A DNA stretch of 15,506 nucleotides from CAYMRB01 sp964392615 (GTDB taxonomy: Bacteria; Planctomycetota; UBA8108). Of this stretch, positions 6,639-13,732 are shown piece after piece; position 1 is the stretch's first letter; every line of letters begins with the position of its first letter. The notes beneath the pieces are model-generated. The model was not told where the DNA came from and did not search any database. It saw only the letters and a program-made list of their open reading frames with translations. Location: the NCBI GenBank assembly GCA_964392615.1, contig CAYMRB010000238.1, positions 1 to 15,506 on the forward strand, written 5' to 3'. The position numbers were made by a program, and so were the translations under genes.

Positions 6639-6918
6639 CGCCCACCTATTCTCGGTGTCGTCGCCCTTCTCGCCGGGGGTGGTGCCGTTCGGGCCGATCG
6701 AGTCGGCGTCGAAGGTCGAGGCGTTGCGCTGGTGGGCGCTGCGTGTCGCTGAGCCGCCTTGCCGGGAGGGCGACAGCTCTTCATGATCGAGCGGCAGCCT
6801 CACCCGTGACATCGCGGCCGCGGTCGGGCAGGATTAGGGCGTGTGCCGTAGGTGGCCGTCGAAGTGGCCGATTCACTCCGATGTGAGTCGAAAACATGGA
6901 GAGCAGGAGGCTATCACC
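6639..6918. other. Gap upstream of Gfo/Idh gene
   Basis: No recognisable gene is present in these 280 bp. They hold copy 2 of the 30-bp promoter-like block (6805-6834) and the Shine-Dalgarno of the next gene (AGGAGG near 6905-6910). Several short frames cross the region but none resembles a protein family. Confidence 0.55.
6805..6834 (+). promoter_or_regulatory. 30-bp repeated promoter-like block, copy 2
   Basis: Near-identical to 6054-6083. It reads as -35 GTGACA (6806-6811), 17-bp spacer, and -10 CAGGAT (6829-6834), with the same palindrome CGCGGCCGCG at 6813-6822. The two differences are A/G in the -35 and T/C in the spacer. The Gfo/Idh start lies 84 bp downstream, leaving a 5' leader. 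A short CGTGTG follows both copies 5-6 bp after the block. Confidence 0.5.
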
Positions 6919-8190
6919 GTGCGACGAGGTCAGACGAGACGGGCCTTCCTGTTCCAGAGCGCAGCCGCGGCGCTTTCTATCCCGACGATCTCTGCCACTC
7001 CCCTTCGCGGTGAGAACGCGCCATCCGATCAGTTGACGGTGGGCGCGATCGGGGTCGGCGGTCGGGGATCTGGAATCCTGGGGGAGGCCGTGGGGCACCC
7101 GAACGTGAAGGTGCTGGCGGTATGCGACGCGTTTCGAAGTCGACGAGAGCGGCATGCCGCAGTACTGGACCATCGCTACGGCGGCAAGGTCTGTACGCCG
7201 ATTCGCGACTTGCGCGACCTCGTCGCGCGCGAAGATATCGATGCCGTGCTCATCGCGACCCCAGACCACTGGCATGTCCCGGCCGCGCTGATGGCCGTGC
7301 GGTCGGGCAAGGATGTCTACGTCGAGAAGCCGCTGGGAATGAGCATGGAGGAGCTCTTCGCCATCCGTCAGGAGGTCAAACGGTACGGACGCATCTTCCA
7401 GTACGGCACGCAGCAGCGCTCGATGAACCACGTGCGCCACGGCTGCGAGCTGGTCCGCAACGGCCGACTCGGCAAGATCCGGTCCGTGGAAGTGACCGCG
7501 CCCAGCTACGGGTATCAAGGCGGTTCCCTCGATCCTCTGCCCGTGCCGGAGGACCTCGATTACGACCTGTGGCTCGGTCCGGCACCCTGGCGCCCCTACA
7601 CCAAGGACCGCTGCACGTGTTGGGGGACGTACTGGGTGCTCGACAACGCCCACGGGTTCATCGGCGGCTGGGGGGCTCACCCTCTTACCGACATGCTGTG
7701 GGCGTTGGGTGACGATGCGTCCGCTGTGCCGGTCACGTATGAGGGGACGGGGAAGTTCGGCACAGGGCTCTTCGATGCCCCGTATCACTGGGACATTCAC
7801 GGAGAGTTCTCCAGCGGCGTCCGCTTCCACTTCATCCCGGGCGGCGACTGCGCGCATTTCGTCGGGGAGAACGGAAAGCTCTGGATCAGCCGCGGCGGCT
7901 TGCGTGCGGAGCCCGCCTCCCTCTTGAAGGAGACCATCGGGCCGGAGGAGATCCACCTGCCGAAGAGCCGAGGGCACATGGCGAACTTCCTCGATGGCGT
8001 GCGTACCCGTCGTCCGACGGTCGCTCCGGTCGAGGTCGCGGTGCGCTCCGACACGATCACGCAGCTCAGCATGATCGCGATCCTCACCGGCCGAAAGATC
8101 CGGTGGGACCCCGTTCGCGAGACCATTATCGACGACCGAGACGCGACCCGGCTCATAACCCGTGCCATGCGCGCGCCGTGGCACCTCTGA
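6919..8190 (+). CDS. Gfo/Idh/MocA family oxidoreductase, Tat-exported
   Basis: This 423-residue NAD(P)-dependent sugar-type oxidoreductase is exported folded. The Tat signal TRRAFLFQSAAAA (residues 6-18) is followed by the Rossmann nucleotide-binding motif GAIGVGGRGSG (42-52), then ATPDHWHVPAAL (113-124), the catalytic-lysine motif EKPL (136-139) and GGWGAHPLTDM (249-259). The last usually supplies the active-site histidine region (here H254). This subfamily is heavily expanded in Planctomycetota and acts on sugars or sugar derivatives outside the cytoplasm; the substrate cannot be assigned. The GTG at 6919 is chosen because AGGAGG lies 8 bases upstream and it puts the Tat motif at the N-terminus; an earlier GTG at 6841 would bury it. 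A secreted HEAT/discoidin protein follows 70 bp downstream, probably co-transcribed. Confidence 0.9.
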   Translation: MRRGQTRRAFLFQSAAAALSIPTISATPLRGENAPSDQLTVGAIGVGGRGSGILGEAVGHPNVKVLAVCDAFRSRRERHAAVLDHRYGGKVCTPIRDLRDLVAREDIDAVLIATPDHWHVPAALMAVRSGKDVYVEKPLGMSMEELFAIRQEVKRYGRIFQYGTQQRSMNHVRHGCELVRNGRLGKIRSVEVTAPSYGYQGGSLDPLPVPEDLDYDLWLGPAPWRPYTKDRCTCWGTYWVLDNAHGFIGGWGAHPLTDMLWALGDDASAVPVTYEGTGKFGTGLFDAPYHWDIHGEFSSGVRFHFIPGGDCAHFVGENGKLWISRGGLRAEPASLLKETIGPEEIHLPKSRGHMANFLDGVRTRRPTVAPVEVAVRSDTITQLSMIAILTGRKIRWDPVRETIIDDRDATRLITRAMRAPWHL

Positions 8191-8260
8191 TCGCCTTGTG
8201 CTGGCATTTCTCTCTTTAACGTCTCTCAGTAGACGTGTCACTACCCCGAGGCCGCCCGTC

Positions 8261-10729
8261 ATGCAGAGTCGCCTCAACCTTCGATTCTCCTTCGTGCTGA
8301 TGACCTTCCTGAGCTGGGCTCCGTTTTTCAGGGCCCAGGAGGCAGCCGAGGCGGACGATCCTTTCGTCGCCGTTCGCTCCTATGAGCAGGGGCAGCCACG
8401 CCGAGCGTTACATCGCGTGGAGAGCATGATCCGCTCCGCGTCGGCTGTGCAGAGACGAGAGATCGAAACGCGACTGCTCGCGCTGCTTCAATCTCCGCAG
8501 GCGACGTGCGATGCCAAGGAGTGGGTCTGCCGACAGTTACGCCAAGTCGGAACAGAACAGGCGATTGCGGTCCTCGTTCCCCTATTGGCCGATGCCTCAC
8601 TCTGCACGGTCGCGCGTCTCGCGCTGCAGAGCATCCCGGGTGAGGAGGTCAATCAGGCGCTCCGCGAGGTGATACCGAAGCTCGCGGAGGATCTCAAAGC
8701 GGGAGTGATTCTCACGTTGGGCGCACGGGGCGATCGCGACGCGGTTCCGCTCCTGGCACCCCTGGTAAACTCTTCGGAACGGTCCATCGCCGAGGCCGCT
8801 CTGTACGCCCTGGGACACATCGGCGGCGAGGCGGCGCAGCGCGCCATCCGGAGAGCGAAGGGGGAGGGGGATCTCGGACGATACCGGCGCCATGCGCTCC
8901 TGCTCGTAGCGGAGGGGTTAGCGCGCGAGGGGCAAACGACTGCGGCGCTTGCTCTCTATCACGACCTTTTTCGAAGCTCGGACAACGTGGCCCGGATCGG
9001 CGCCCTGCGGGGGATCGTGGCGTGCGACAAGCGGAAGTCGCTTCCGATGATCACGAACGCTCTCCGCGATCCGAATCCCGCCCTGCGGGCAGTGGCCGTA
9101 ACGTTGGTGTGTGAGCTGTCGGATCCCGTCGTCGCGAAGACCGTGGTTGCGGGCTACCGCGATCTTTCTCCGCGGATCCAGATTCAGCTCTTTGGCCGGC
9201 TCACGGAGAAGGCCGTCCTTCCGACCCTGCTGGACGTGATCGATCGCGACAGTGCGGAAGCCGACGATAGCGTTCGCGCGGCGGCGTTGACCGCCGTGGG
9301 GCGTCTGGGCGATGCTGCCGCAGTGGATCCTCTCCTGCGCGCAGCAGCGAGCGACAGGGGGCCGATCCGCGATGCCGCCCGGCAGAGCCTTCGCTCCCTT
9401 CGCGGACCGACGGTCGAGAAGGCGCTCCTCGACGCGGCGCGAACCGGGAAGGAGACGGCGCGCCTCGAAGCGATGGGAGCCCTGGGCGCGCGACGTGCCA
9501 CGGCCGCTGCCGGTACGTTGATCAAGGCCGCGCAGAGTGGGGATCCTGATATCGAGCTCGCCGCCGTTCAGGCCCTGGAGCAGGTAGCAGAGGTCCGCCA
9601 TGTGGCCGCGCTCGTGGATCGGCTCGAGAGTATGGGCTCATCCCCTGAGGCGCCCCTTGGGGTGGCGATCGAAAGAGCGCTCGCCGCGATCTGTCGTCGC
9701 GCCGACAATAGGGGAGCGGTCACCGAGGTGGTTCTCGGCGAGGGACAGCGCCGCTCGACCGAGGTGCGCGCCCGACTCCTGCGCGTGCTCTCGAACGCTC
9801 CTTGCCCGGCTGCCCAGCAGGCCTTGCGCCTCGCGACAAAGAGCCCGGAGGCCTCCATTCGAGAGGCGGCGATCGACACCCTCTCGGCATGGCCGGATGC
9901 GAGCGTGATGGGCCTGCTCGCCGACGCGTTTTCGGGAGTCGAGAACTCGGCTCGCAGGAAGCGCCTCCTCATCGGTCTCAAGAGGCTGGCTGCCCTCCCC
10001 ATGGGCCTGACGAACGAGAAGAAGGCGGTCCTGCTCGCGGCGGTGTTGGAGCGGACGAGAGAGGCCGCGGACAGGAAGACGATCCTGAGCGCGTTGATCG
10101 CGGCGCCTCATCTGCGCTCGCTATCGGCGGCCGTCACGTGCCTCCACGATGAAGCCTGCGAGATCGAGGCGGCTGTCGCGGTGGTGAAGATCGCCAAGAG
10201 CGTGCGCCAGCAGCACGCGAAGGAGGCGAACGCCGCCGTGCAAGCCGTTCTCGATATCTGCCGTTCGTCCACAGCACGCGAGGTGGCCGAAAGCAGCATG
10301 TTCGTGCCGGCGGACATGCGCAACGTCGCGTCGCAGGGACAAGCGACGAGCCCCGATGGACTCGAGAAGGACGGCGCGGCGAGCGGTGATCAGGCGGCGA
10401 TCGACGGGAATCCGGCCACCTACTGGGACGAGGTGAACGGAGAGCCGCTCTACGTGCTCGACGTCACGCTCGACCGTCCGAAGAAGATCGCAGCGATCAG
10501 CATCCTGGGCTACGAGCATCACAGCTACGCGCCGAAGGACTTCGAGATCCTCGGCGACGGGGTTGCGATCAAGCGCGTGAAGAACGCGCGGTACGACAGC
10601 AACTTCTTGGTGATCAAGTTCGAGCCGGTGACCTGCACCCGTGTGTCGCTCCGTATTACGGGATACTACGGCGATTCGCCCGCGATTCGCGAGTTCGGTA
10701 TCTACCGTCGCATCGCGCCCAATCGCTGA
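8261..10729 (+). CDS. Secreted HEAT-repeat protein with F5/8 type C-like (discoidin) C-terminus
   Basis: This 822-residue protein starts with a signal peptide (LRFSFVLMTFLSWAPFFRAQ). Tandem helical HEAT/PBS-type repeats then run from about residue 50 to 640; examples are AIAVLVPLLADASLCTVARL, DAVPLLAPLVNSSERSIAEA and AAVDPLLRAAASDRGPIRDA. The final 140 residues (683-822) form a discoidin-like β-sandwich: AIDGNPATYWDEV, YVLDVTLDRPKKIAAISIL, PKDFEILGDG, and TRVSLRITGYYGDSPAIREF with a closing IYRR. In known proteins this domain binds glycans or lipids, and HEAT solenoids bind proteins. The combination suggests a cell-surface or periplasmic scaffold that holds partners on a carbohydrate. The ATG at 8261 is preferred because it gives a clean signal peptide. 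No catalytic residues were seen. Confidence 0.85.
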   Translation: MQSRLNLRFSFVLMTFLSWAPFFRAQEAAEADDPFVAVRSYEQGQPRRALHRVESMIRSASAVQRREIETRLLALLQSPQATCDAKEWVCRQLRQVGTEQAIAVLVPLLADASLCTVARLALQSIPGEEVNQALREVIPKLAEDLKAGVILTLGARGDRDAVPLLAPLVNSSERSIAEAALYALGHIGGEAAQRAIRRAKGEGDLGRYRRHALLLVAEGLAREGQTTAALALYHDLFRSSDNVARIGALRGIVACDKRKSLPMITNALRDPNPALRAVAVTLVCELSDPVVAKTVVAGYRDLSPRIQIQLFGRLTEKAVLPTLLDVIDRDSAEADDSVRAAALTAVGRLGDAAAVDPLLRAAASDRGPIRDAARQSLRSLRGPTVEKALLDAARTGKETARLEAMGALGARRATAAAGTLIKAAQSGDPDIELAAVQALEQVAEVRHVAALVDRLESMGSSPEAPLGVAIERALAAICRRADNRGAVTEVVLGEGQRRSTEVRARLLRVLSNAPCPAAQQALRLATKSPEASIREAAIDTLSAWPDASVMGLLADAFSGVENSARRKRLLIGLKRLAALPMGLTNEKKAVLLAAVLERTREAADRKTILSALIAAPHLRSLSAAVTCLHDEACEIEAAVAVVKIAKSVRQQHAKEANAAVQAVLDICRSSTAREVAESSMFVPADMRNVASQGQATSPDGLEKDGAASGDQAAIDGNPATYWDEVNGEPLYVLDVTLDRPKKIAAISILGYEHHSYAPKDFEILGDGVAIKRVKNARYDSNFLVIKFEPVTCTRVSLRITGYYGDSPAIREFGIYRRIAPNR

Positions 10730-10891
10730 AGCGGCAGCTGTCGCCGGGATGGTGCAGCGGTGTTTCCGCCGCCAAGGGCGTTGAGCTGAACTGAGCCGAG
10801 CGAGGCCGGTTCGCAGCCGGTGATCAGGAGGCGGGCGGACGTCCCTCACGGGGCGGCCGCCCGGATGCAGCCGAAATCGCGAAAAACGGCT

Positions 10892-10915
10892 GGAAAAACG
10901 GGCGCGAGGGGCGTC
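10892..10915 (+). promoter_or_regulatory. Candidate ECF-type promoter upstream of the STN/ECF operon
   Basis: GGAA at 10892-10895 and CGTC at 10912-10915 are separated by 16 bp, a spacing and composition used by many ECF sigma factors. It lies 64 bp upstream of the operon's first ATG. An overlapping direct repeat GAAAAACGG occurs at 10881-10889 and 10893-10901. Such short motifs arise by chance easily in GC-rich DNA. Confidence 0.22.
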
Positions 10916-10979
10916 GTGTCGACAGCACGACCCGTTCCAACGACCGAGACTCTCCACGGCCAAGGCCGAGAAGGACGCC

Positions 10980-11930
10980 ATGAGACACGCGATCACCATC
11001 CTGACGACGCCCCTCCTGTTGACGATGTGCACGACGGTGGCCGTCGCGCAGGCGCCAGAGAAGACACAGACGGCCAGCGTGTGGGACCGCAGCATCGACA
11101 TCCATTTCGCGGGCGGCACCCTGGTCGCGTACCTCGCTCTCGTCCGCGAACGCGTTGCGGAGAGCGGAGGAGGAGCGGCCAATATCGTGATCGATGACCA
11201 CGACGGCGCCGAGAGGATGACCATGCCGGCCGTGCGTCTGAGCGGCGTCGCCGTGCAGACCGCCCTGGAGCTCTCGGCTCGCCTCGCGCGAGGAGAAGGC
11301 ATGAAGGCCGCTTCGGAGTTCGTGGTCGGTCCGAAGGCAGCCATCGGAAGTGCATCAAGACGGACAGCCGTATTTCTCCTGCGCATCCAGAGGCTGCGCA
11401 CGCCGATCGCCGTCGCGCCGAAGGCTGATCGCGAGCTGCGCGTGTATTCGCTGAAAGACGTCGTCGCCGAAGCTGGCGAGGGAGACGCCTCGAAACGCGT
11501 CGAGTCGATTCTCAACGCGGTCGAAGCCGCGCTGACGCTGGCTTCCGGGTCGTCCGAAAGTCCGACGCGGGCCATGAAGTACCACGTCGAGACCGGTCTC
11601 CTCTTCGTCAACGGCAGCGCCAAGGAGAACGACGTGGTGCAGCAGATCATCCAGACTCTCGGCGCGAGTCGCCGCGAGGAGGGCGCACGAAAGAAGCTTG
11701 CCGAGCTGGAGGCCGCGACCGCCGACCTCAACCAACAAGTCGTGGATCGCGATCGCGAGCTCGCGACGGTCGCGGAGGTCGCCAAGGTGCGCGAGGCCGC
11801 GCTCGCCACGGAGTTCGAGCAGCTTCGCAGTCAGTTCGACCGGGAGCGGGCCATCCGCAACGAGCTCGAGAGCAAGCTCCGGGCGTTGGAGGCTCAGTTG
11901 CGCCGGGAGAAGCAGGCCGGCGCGAATTGA
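10980..11930 (+). CDS. Exported protein with secretin/STN-like domains and C-terminal coiled coil
   Basis: This 316-residue protein has a signal peptide (AITILTTPLLLTMCTTVAVAQA, cleavage near residue 25). A βαββα domain (about 38-102; IDIHFAGGTLVAYLALVRER, NIVIDD, MPAVRLSGVAVQTALELSARL) resembles the STN/secretin N0 fold. A second, secretin-N-like region (about 153-228) runs from LRVYSLKDVV to YHVETGLLFVNGSAKENDVVQQIIQTL. Residues 229-312 are a highly charged coiled coil with no membrane segment. STN domains occur at the base of secretins and in TonB-dependent signal transducers, where they pass signals to an anti-sigma factor; there is no secretin pore here. GAGAAGG lies just upstream of the ATG. 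The stop overlaps a TTG that could start the sigma-factor gene, so the genes are coupled. Confidence 0.75.
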   Translation: MRHAITILTTPLLLTMCTTVAVAQAPEKTQTASVWDRSIDIHFAGGTLVAYLALVRERVAESGGGAANIVIDDHDGAERMTMPAVRLSGVAVQTALELSARLARGEGMKAASEFVVGPKAAIGSASRRTAVFLLRIQRLRTPIAVAPKADRELRVYSLKDVVAEAGEGDASKRVESILNAVEAALTLASGSSESPTRAMKYHVETGLLFVNGSAKENDVVQQIIQTLGASRREEGARKKLAELEAATADLNQQVVDRDRELATVAEVAKVREAALATEFEQLRSQFDRERAIRNELESKLRALEAQLRREKQAGAN

Positions 11931-11944
11931 GCGCCCATCGCGAG

Positions 11945-12535
11945 ATGTCCGCGCCTCACGCCCCTCCCGACGACGAGACCATCCGGCGGCTCACGCGGGC
12001 GATCGCTCGTGGCGATCCCGATGCGTTCGCGGAATTCTACGAGCGTTGGTTCGAACGGGCGTATCTTCTGAGTCGTTCGCTGACCCGACGCGACGAGGCG
12101 TTCTGTCTCGACGTCGTCCAAGACGCCATGCTGCGAGTCGTGCGGCATCTGCGCCCGTTGGGAGGCGAGGCCGAGCTGACCCGTTGGATGACCCGCGTCA
12201 TCCGCACGACGGCGATCGATCTTCTCCGACGGGAGTCTCGGCGCGCGCGCCACGAGCGCGATGCCGCCGAGGCCGCGGCGTCGGCGCAGACGAGACCGCG
12301 ATCGCCACACGAGGATCTCGAGATCGCCGAGCGCATCGAGTGGATCGAGGCGCGACTTGCCGAGCTCGACCCCGCGGACCGTGATGTCCTGGACATGCGA
12401 TATCGTGACGGCAAGACCCTGGCGGCGACCGCGTCCGAGTCCGGATCGTCCACAAGCACGACTCACGGACGCCTGCGACGAATCGTCGCGCGGTTGCGTG
12501 AGGCGGCGAGAAGGAAGTCTGCGGAGGAGCTATGA
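11945..12535 (+). CDS. ECF-type RNA polymerase sigma factor (sigma-70 family)
   Basis: This is a 196-residue sigma factor that directs RNA polymerase to selected promoters. Region 2 spans about residues 27-97 (DAFAEFYERWFERAYLLSRS, CLDVVQDAMLRVVRHL, WMTRVIRTTAIDLLRRE), with the core-binding D-x-x-Q-D pattern at 56-60 (DVVQD). A charged linker (98-130) leads to region 4 at about 138-188 (LAELDPADRDVLDMRYRDG, then a helix-turn-helix ending GRLRRIVARLREAARR). Regions 1.1 and 3 are missing, as in ECF factors. The start is ambiguous: a TTG at 11927 overlaps the upstream stop (TTGA), and an ATG at 11945 is used here; neither has a strong Shine-Dalgarno. The stop overlaps the next start (ATGA). Confidence 0.9.
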   Translation: MSAPHAPPDDETIRRLTRAIARGDPDAFAEFYERWFERAYLLSRSLTRRDEAFCLDVVQDAMLRVVRHLRPLGGEAELTRWMTRVIRTTAIDLLRRESRRARHERDAAEAAASAQTRPRSPHEDLEIAERIEWIEARLAELDPADRDVLDMRYRDGKTLAATASESGSSTSTTHGRLRRIVARLREAARRKSAEEL

Positions 12536-13026
12536 GCAGGTTCGACACTGACGAGAAGCGCGCGTTCGACGAGCCGCTCCTCAGCCCGGTAGGCGAACGA
12601 CGCCGCCTGGCGATGCTGGTCACCCTCAAGCGAACCGTCGTACGCCGTCGACGTCGGCGCACGGCGGCGCGCCTCGGCATCGTCGCGATCGCGGTGGCCG
12701 GCATCGCCGTGGGGCTCATGGTCGAGTGGCGTCCCCGAGAGGCCGTGCCCGGCGGGAGCTCCTCGGACATCGTGCAGGAGGCCGAGACGCGTCACGACCG
12801 AGCGAACCCAGCTGTCGCTGGCGATCGTATCGAGGTGGTTCGCGATCGCCCTGGATCCATCGAGCGCTACGCCATTGCGACGAAGCCGCCAAAGACGCGC
12901 TACGTCGAGAATGACGCGGAGCTCTTCGAGCTGCTGCGGGCAGCCGGCGTCGACAGTGGGCTCGTCCGCATCGAGGGGCGCGTGTATCTCGACTCGGAGC
13001 TCCTTGCCGGAGTCTCGACAGAGTAG
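12532..13026 (+). CDS. Single-pass membrane protein coupled to the ECF sigma factor (candidate anti-sigma factor)
   Basis: This 164-residue protein has a short cytoplasmic-type N-terminus with an Arg-rich run (RRRRRRT, residues 38-44), one transmembrane helix (about 48-65, LGIVAIAVAGIAVGLMVEW) and an extracytoplasmic part of about 100 residues. That part ends in a small domain, YVENDAELFELLRAAGVDSG followed by LVRIEGRVYLDSELL. Its ATG overlaps the sigma-factor stop (ATGA) with GGAGGAG just upstream, the usual arrangement for a sigma/anti-sigma pair. It lacks the H-x3-C-x2-C zinc motif of classical anti-sigma domains, and the N-terminus is only about 45 residues, so the anti-sigma role is inferred from position. 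The C-terminal domain could sense the exported STN-like protein from the same operon. Confidence 0.72.
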   Translation: MSRFDTDEKRAFDEPLLSPVGERRRLAMLVTLKRTVVRRRRRRTAARLGIVAIAVAGIAVGLMVEWRPREAVPGGSSSDIVQEAETRHDRANPAVAGDRIEVVRDRPGSIERYAIATKPPKTRYVENDAELFELLRAAGVDSGLVRIEGRVYLDSELLAGVSTE

Positions 13027-13042
13027 GTGTGTCTGGGAAGTA

Positions 13043-13103
13043 GAGACGGCGCATCCGGGGTGACAATCGGAGGTTCCACCTCCCCAGATTCTGCGGCCGT
13101 CTC
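13043..13103. terminator. Nested inverted repeat in convergent intergenic gap
   Basis: Outer arms GAGACGGCGCA (13043-13053) and TGCGGCCGTCTC (13092-13103) pair with a one-base bulge. Inside, GGAGGT (13069-13074) and ACCTCC (13078-13083) form a second perfect stem with a TCC loop. It lies between two convergent genes, where a two-way terminator or a REP-like element would fit. There is no T tract on either side. Confidence 0.42.
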
Positions 13104-13172
13104 ACTCAGCCGGCGCCGGTTGCCAGAGGATCCATCGCACGGACGGACGTCTCCGCAGGACTGCCAAGGCTC

Positions 13173-13732
13173 TCAGATCTTGAAGAGGATCCTGTGACGG
13201 TGCATCACCCACAGGATCAGCCACGTCAGCGCGAGGCCGGCCAGCGCCAGGACAAACTTGAAGCCCTCGGGTGACAGGCCAAGCAGGTCCTCGAGGCCGT
13301 AGATGAGTTTGCGAGTCACCCTTTGCGAGTCGAAGAACCGATTGTAGGCAAAGACCATGTAGGCAAAGATCGCGTTGGCGCCGATCACCGCCAGCGGCCG
13401 GGCGCAGCGGCGGAGACTCCAGACATCGAAGAGCAGGAAGAAGCCTGCCAGAAGAAGGATGCAGTAGCCACCGGACACGAGCGTGAAGGAGCTGCTCCAG
13501 AGGCGCTTGTTGATCGGGTCGTGCAGGCTCCACAGGTGTCATGGAAGGTTATTCCTTCATCCCACACGGCGTGATGCATGTGGTGGTTCAGCCACTTTGT
13601 CCAACCGGCGTCGATCCACTTGTGGCCGCGTTCGACCACCAACGAGGCACCGATGATCCAGAGCATGTCAAAGCCGCGCAGGGCGTCGATGGAGAGCAGG
13701 CGCCCGGGCCCTGGCCTGGGAGATTGAGTCGG
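13173..13732 (-). pseudogene. NagX/DUF5009-type membrane acyltransferase, internally deleted and frameshifted
   Basis: Two pieces of one gene are recognisable. The N-terminal piece (about 13732 down to 13538) reads GRLLSIDALRGFDMLWIIGA and on to HHAVWDEGITFHD, the signature opening of the heparan-alpha-glucosaminide N-acetyltransferase-like family (COG4299), which acetylates amino sugars across the membrane. The C-terminal piece (13538 down to 13173, in another frame) reads HLWSLHDPINKRLWSSSF, then LVSGGYCILLLAGFFLLFDV and further membrane segments ending RILFKI. Full-length members are about 370-400 residues; here some 200 residues of the middle are missing at about 13538. The N-terminal piece also emerges from the 3' end of the truncated oxidoreductase gene without a clear start codon. 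As it stands it cannot encode a working enzyme. Confidence 0.75.

Noticed and set aside
6544..6786. 80-residue plus-strand frame in the gap before the Gfo/Idh gene
   Set aside because: Arg/Ser-rich opening overlaps the VWA-like scrap in another frame; no recognisable domain, signal peptide or ribosome binding site.
6781..8277. Long open frame on the minus strand opposite the Gfo/Idh gene
   Set aside because: It is the antisense shadow of a clearly recognisable oxidoreductase; its translation is Arg/His/Val-rich and resembles no family.
10121..11809. 562-residue minus-strand open frame
   Set aside because: It crosses two well-supported plus-strand genes and the gap between them, is Ser/Arg/Ala-rich, and shows no domain.
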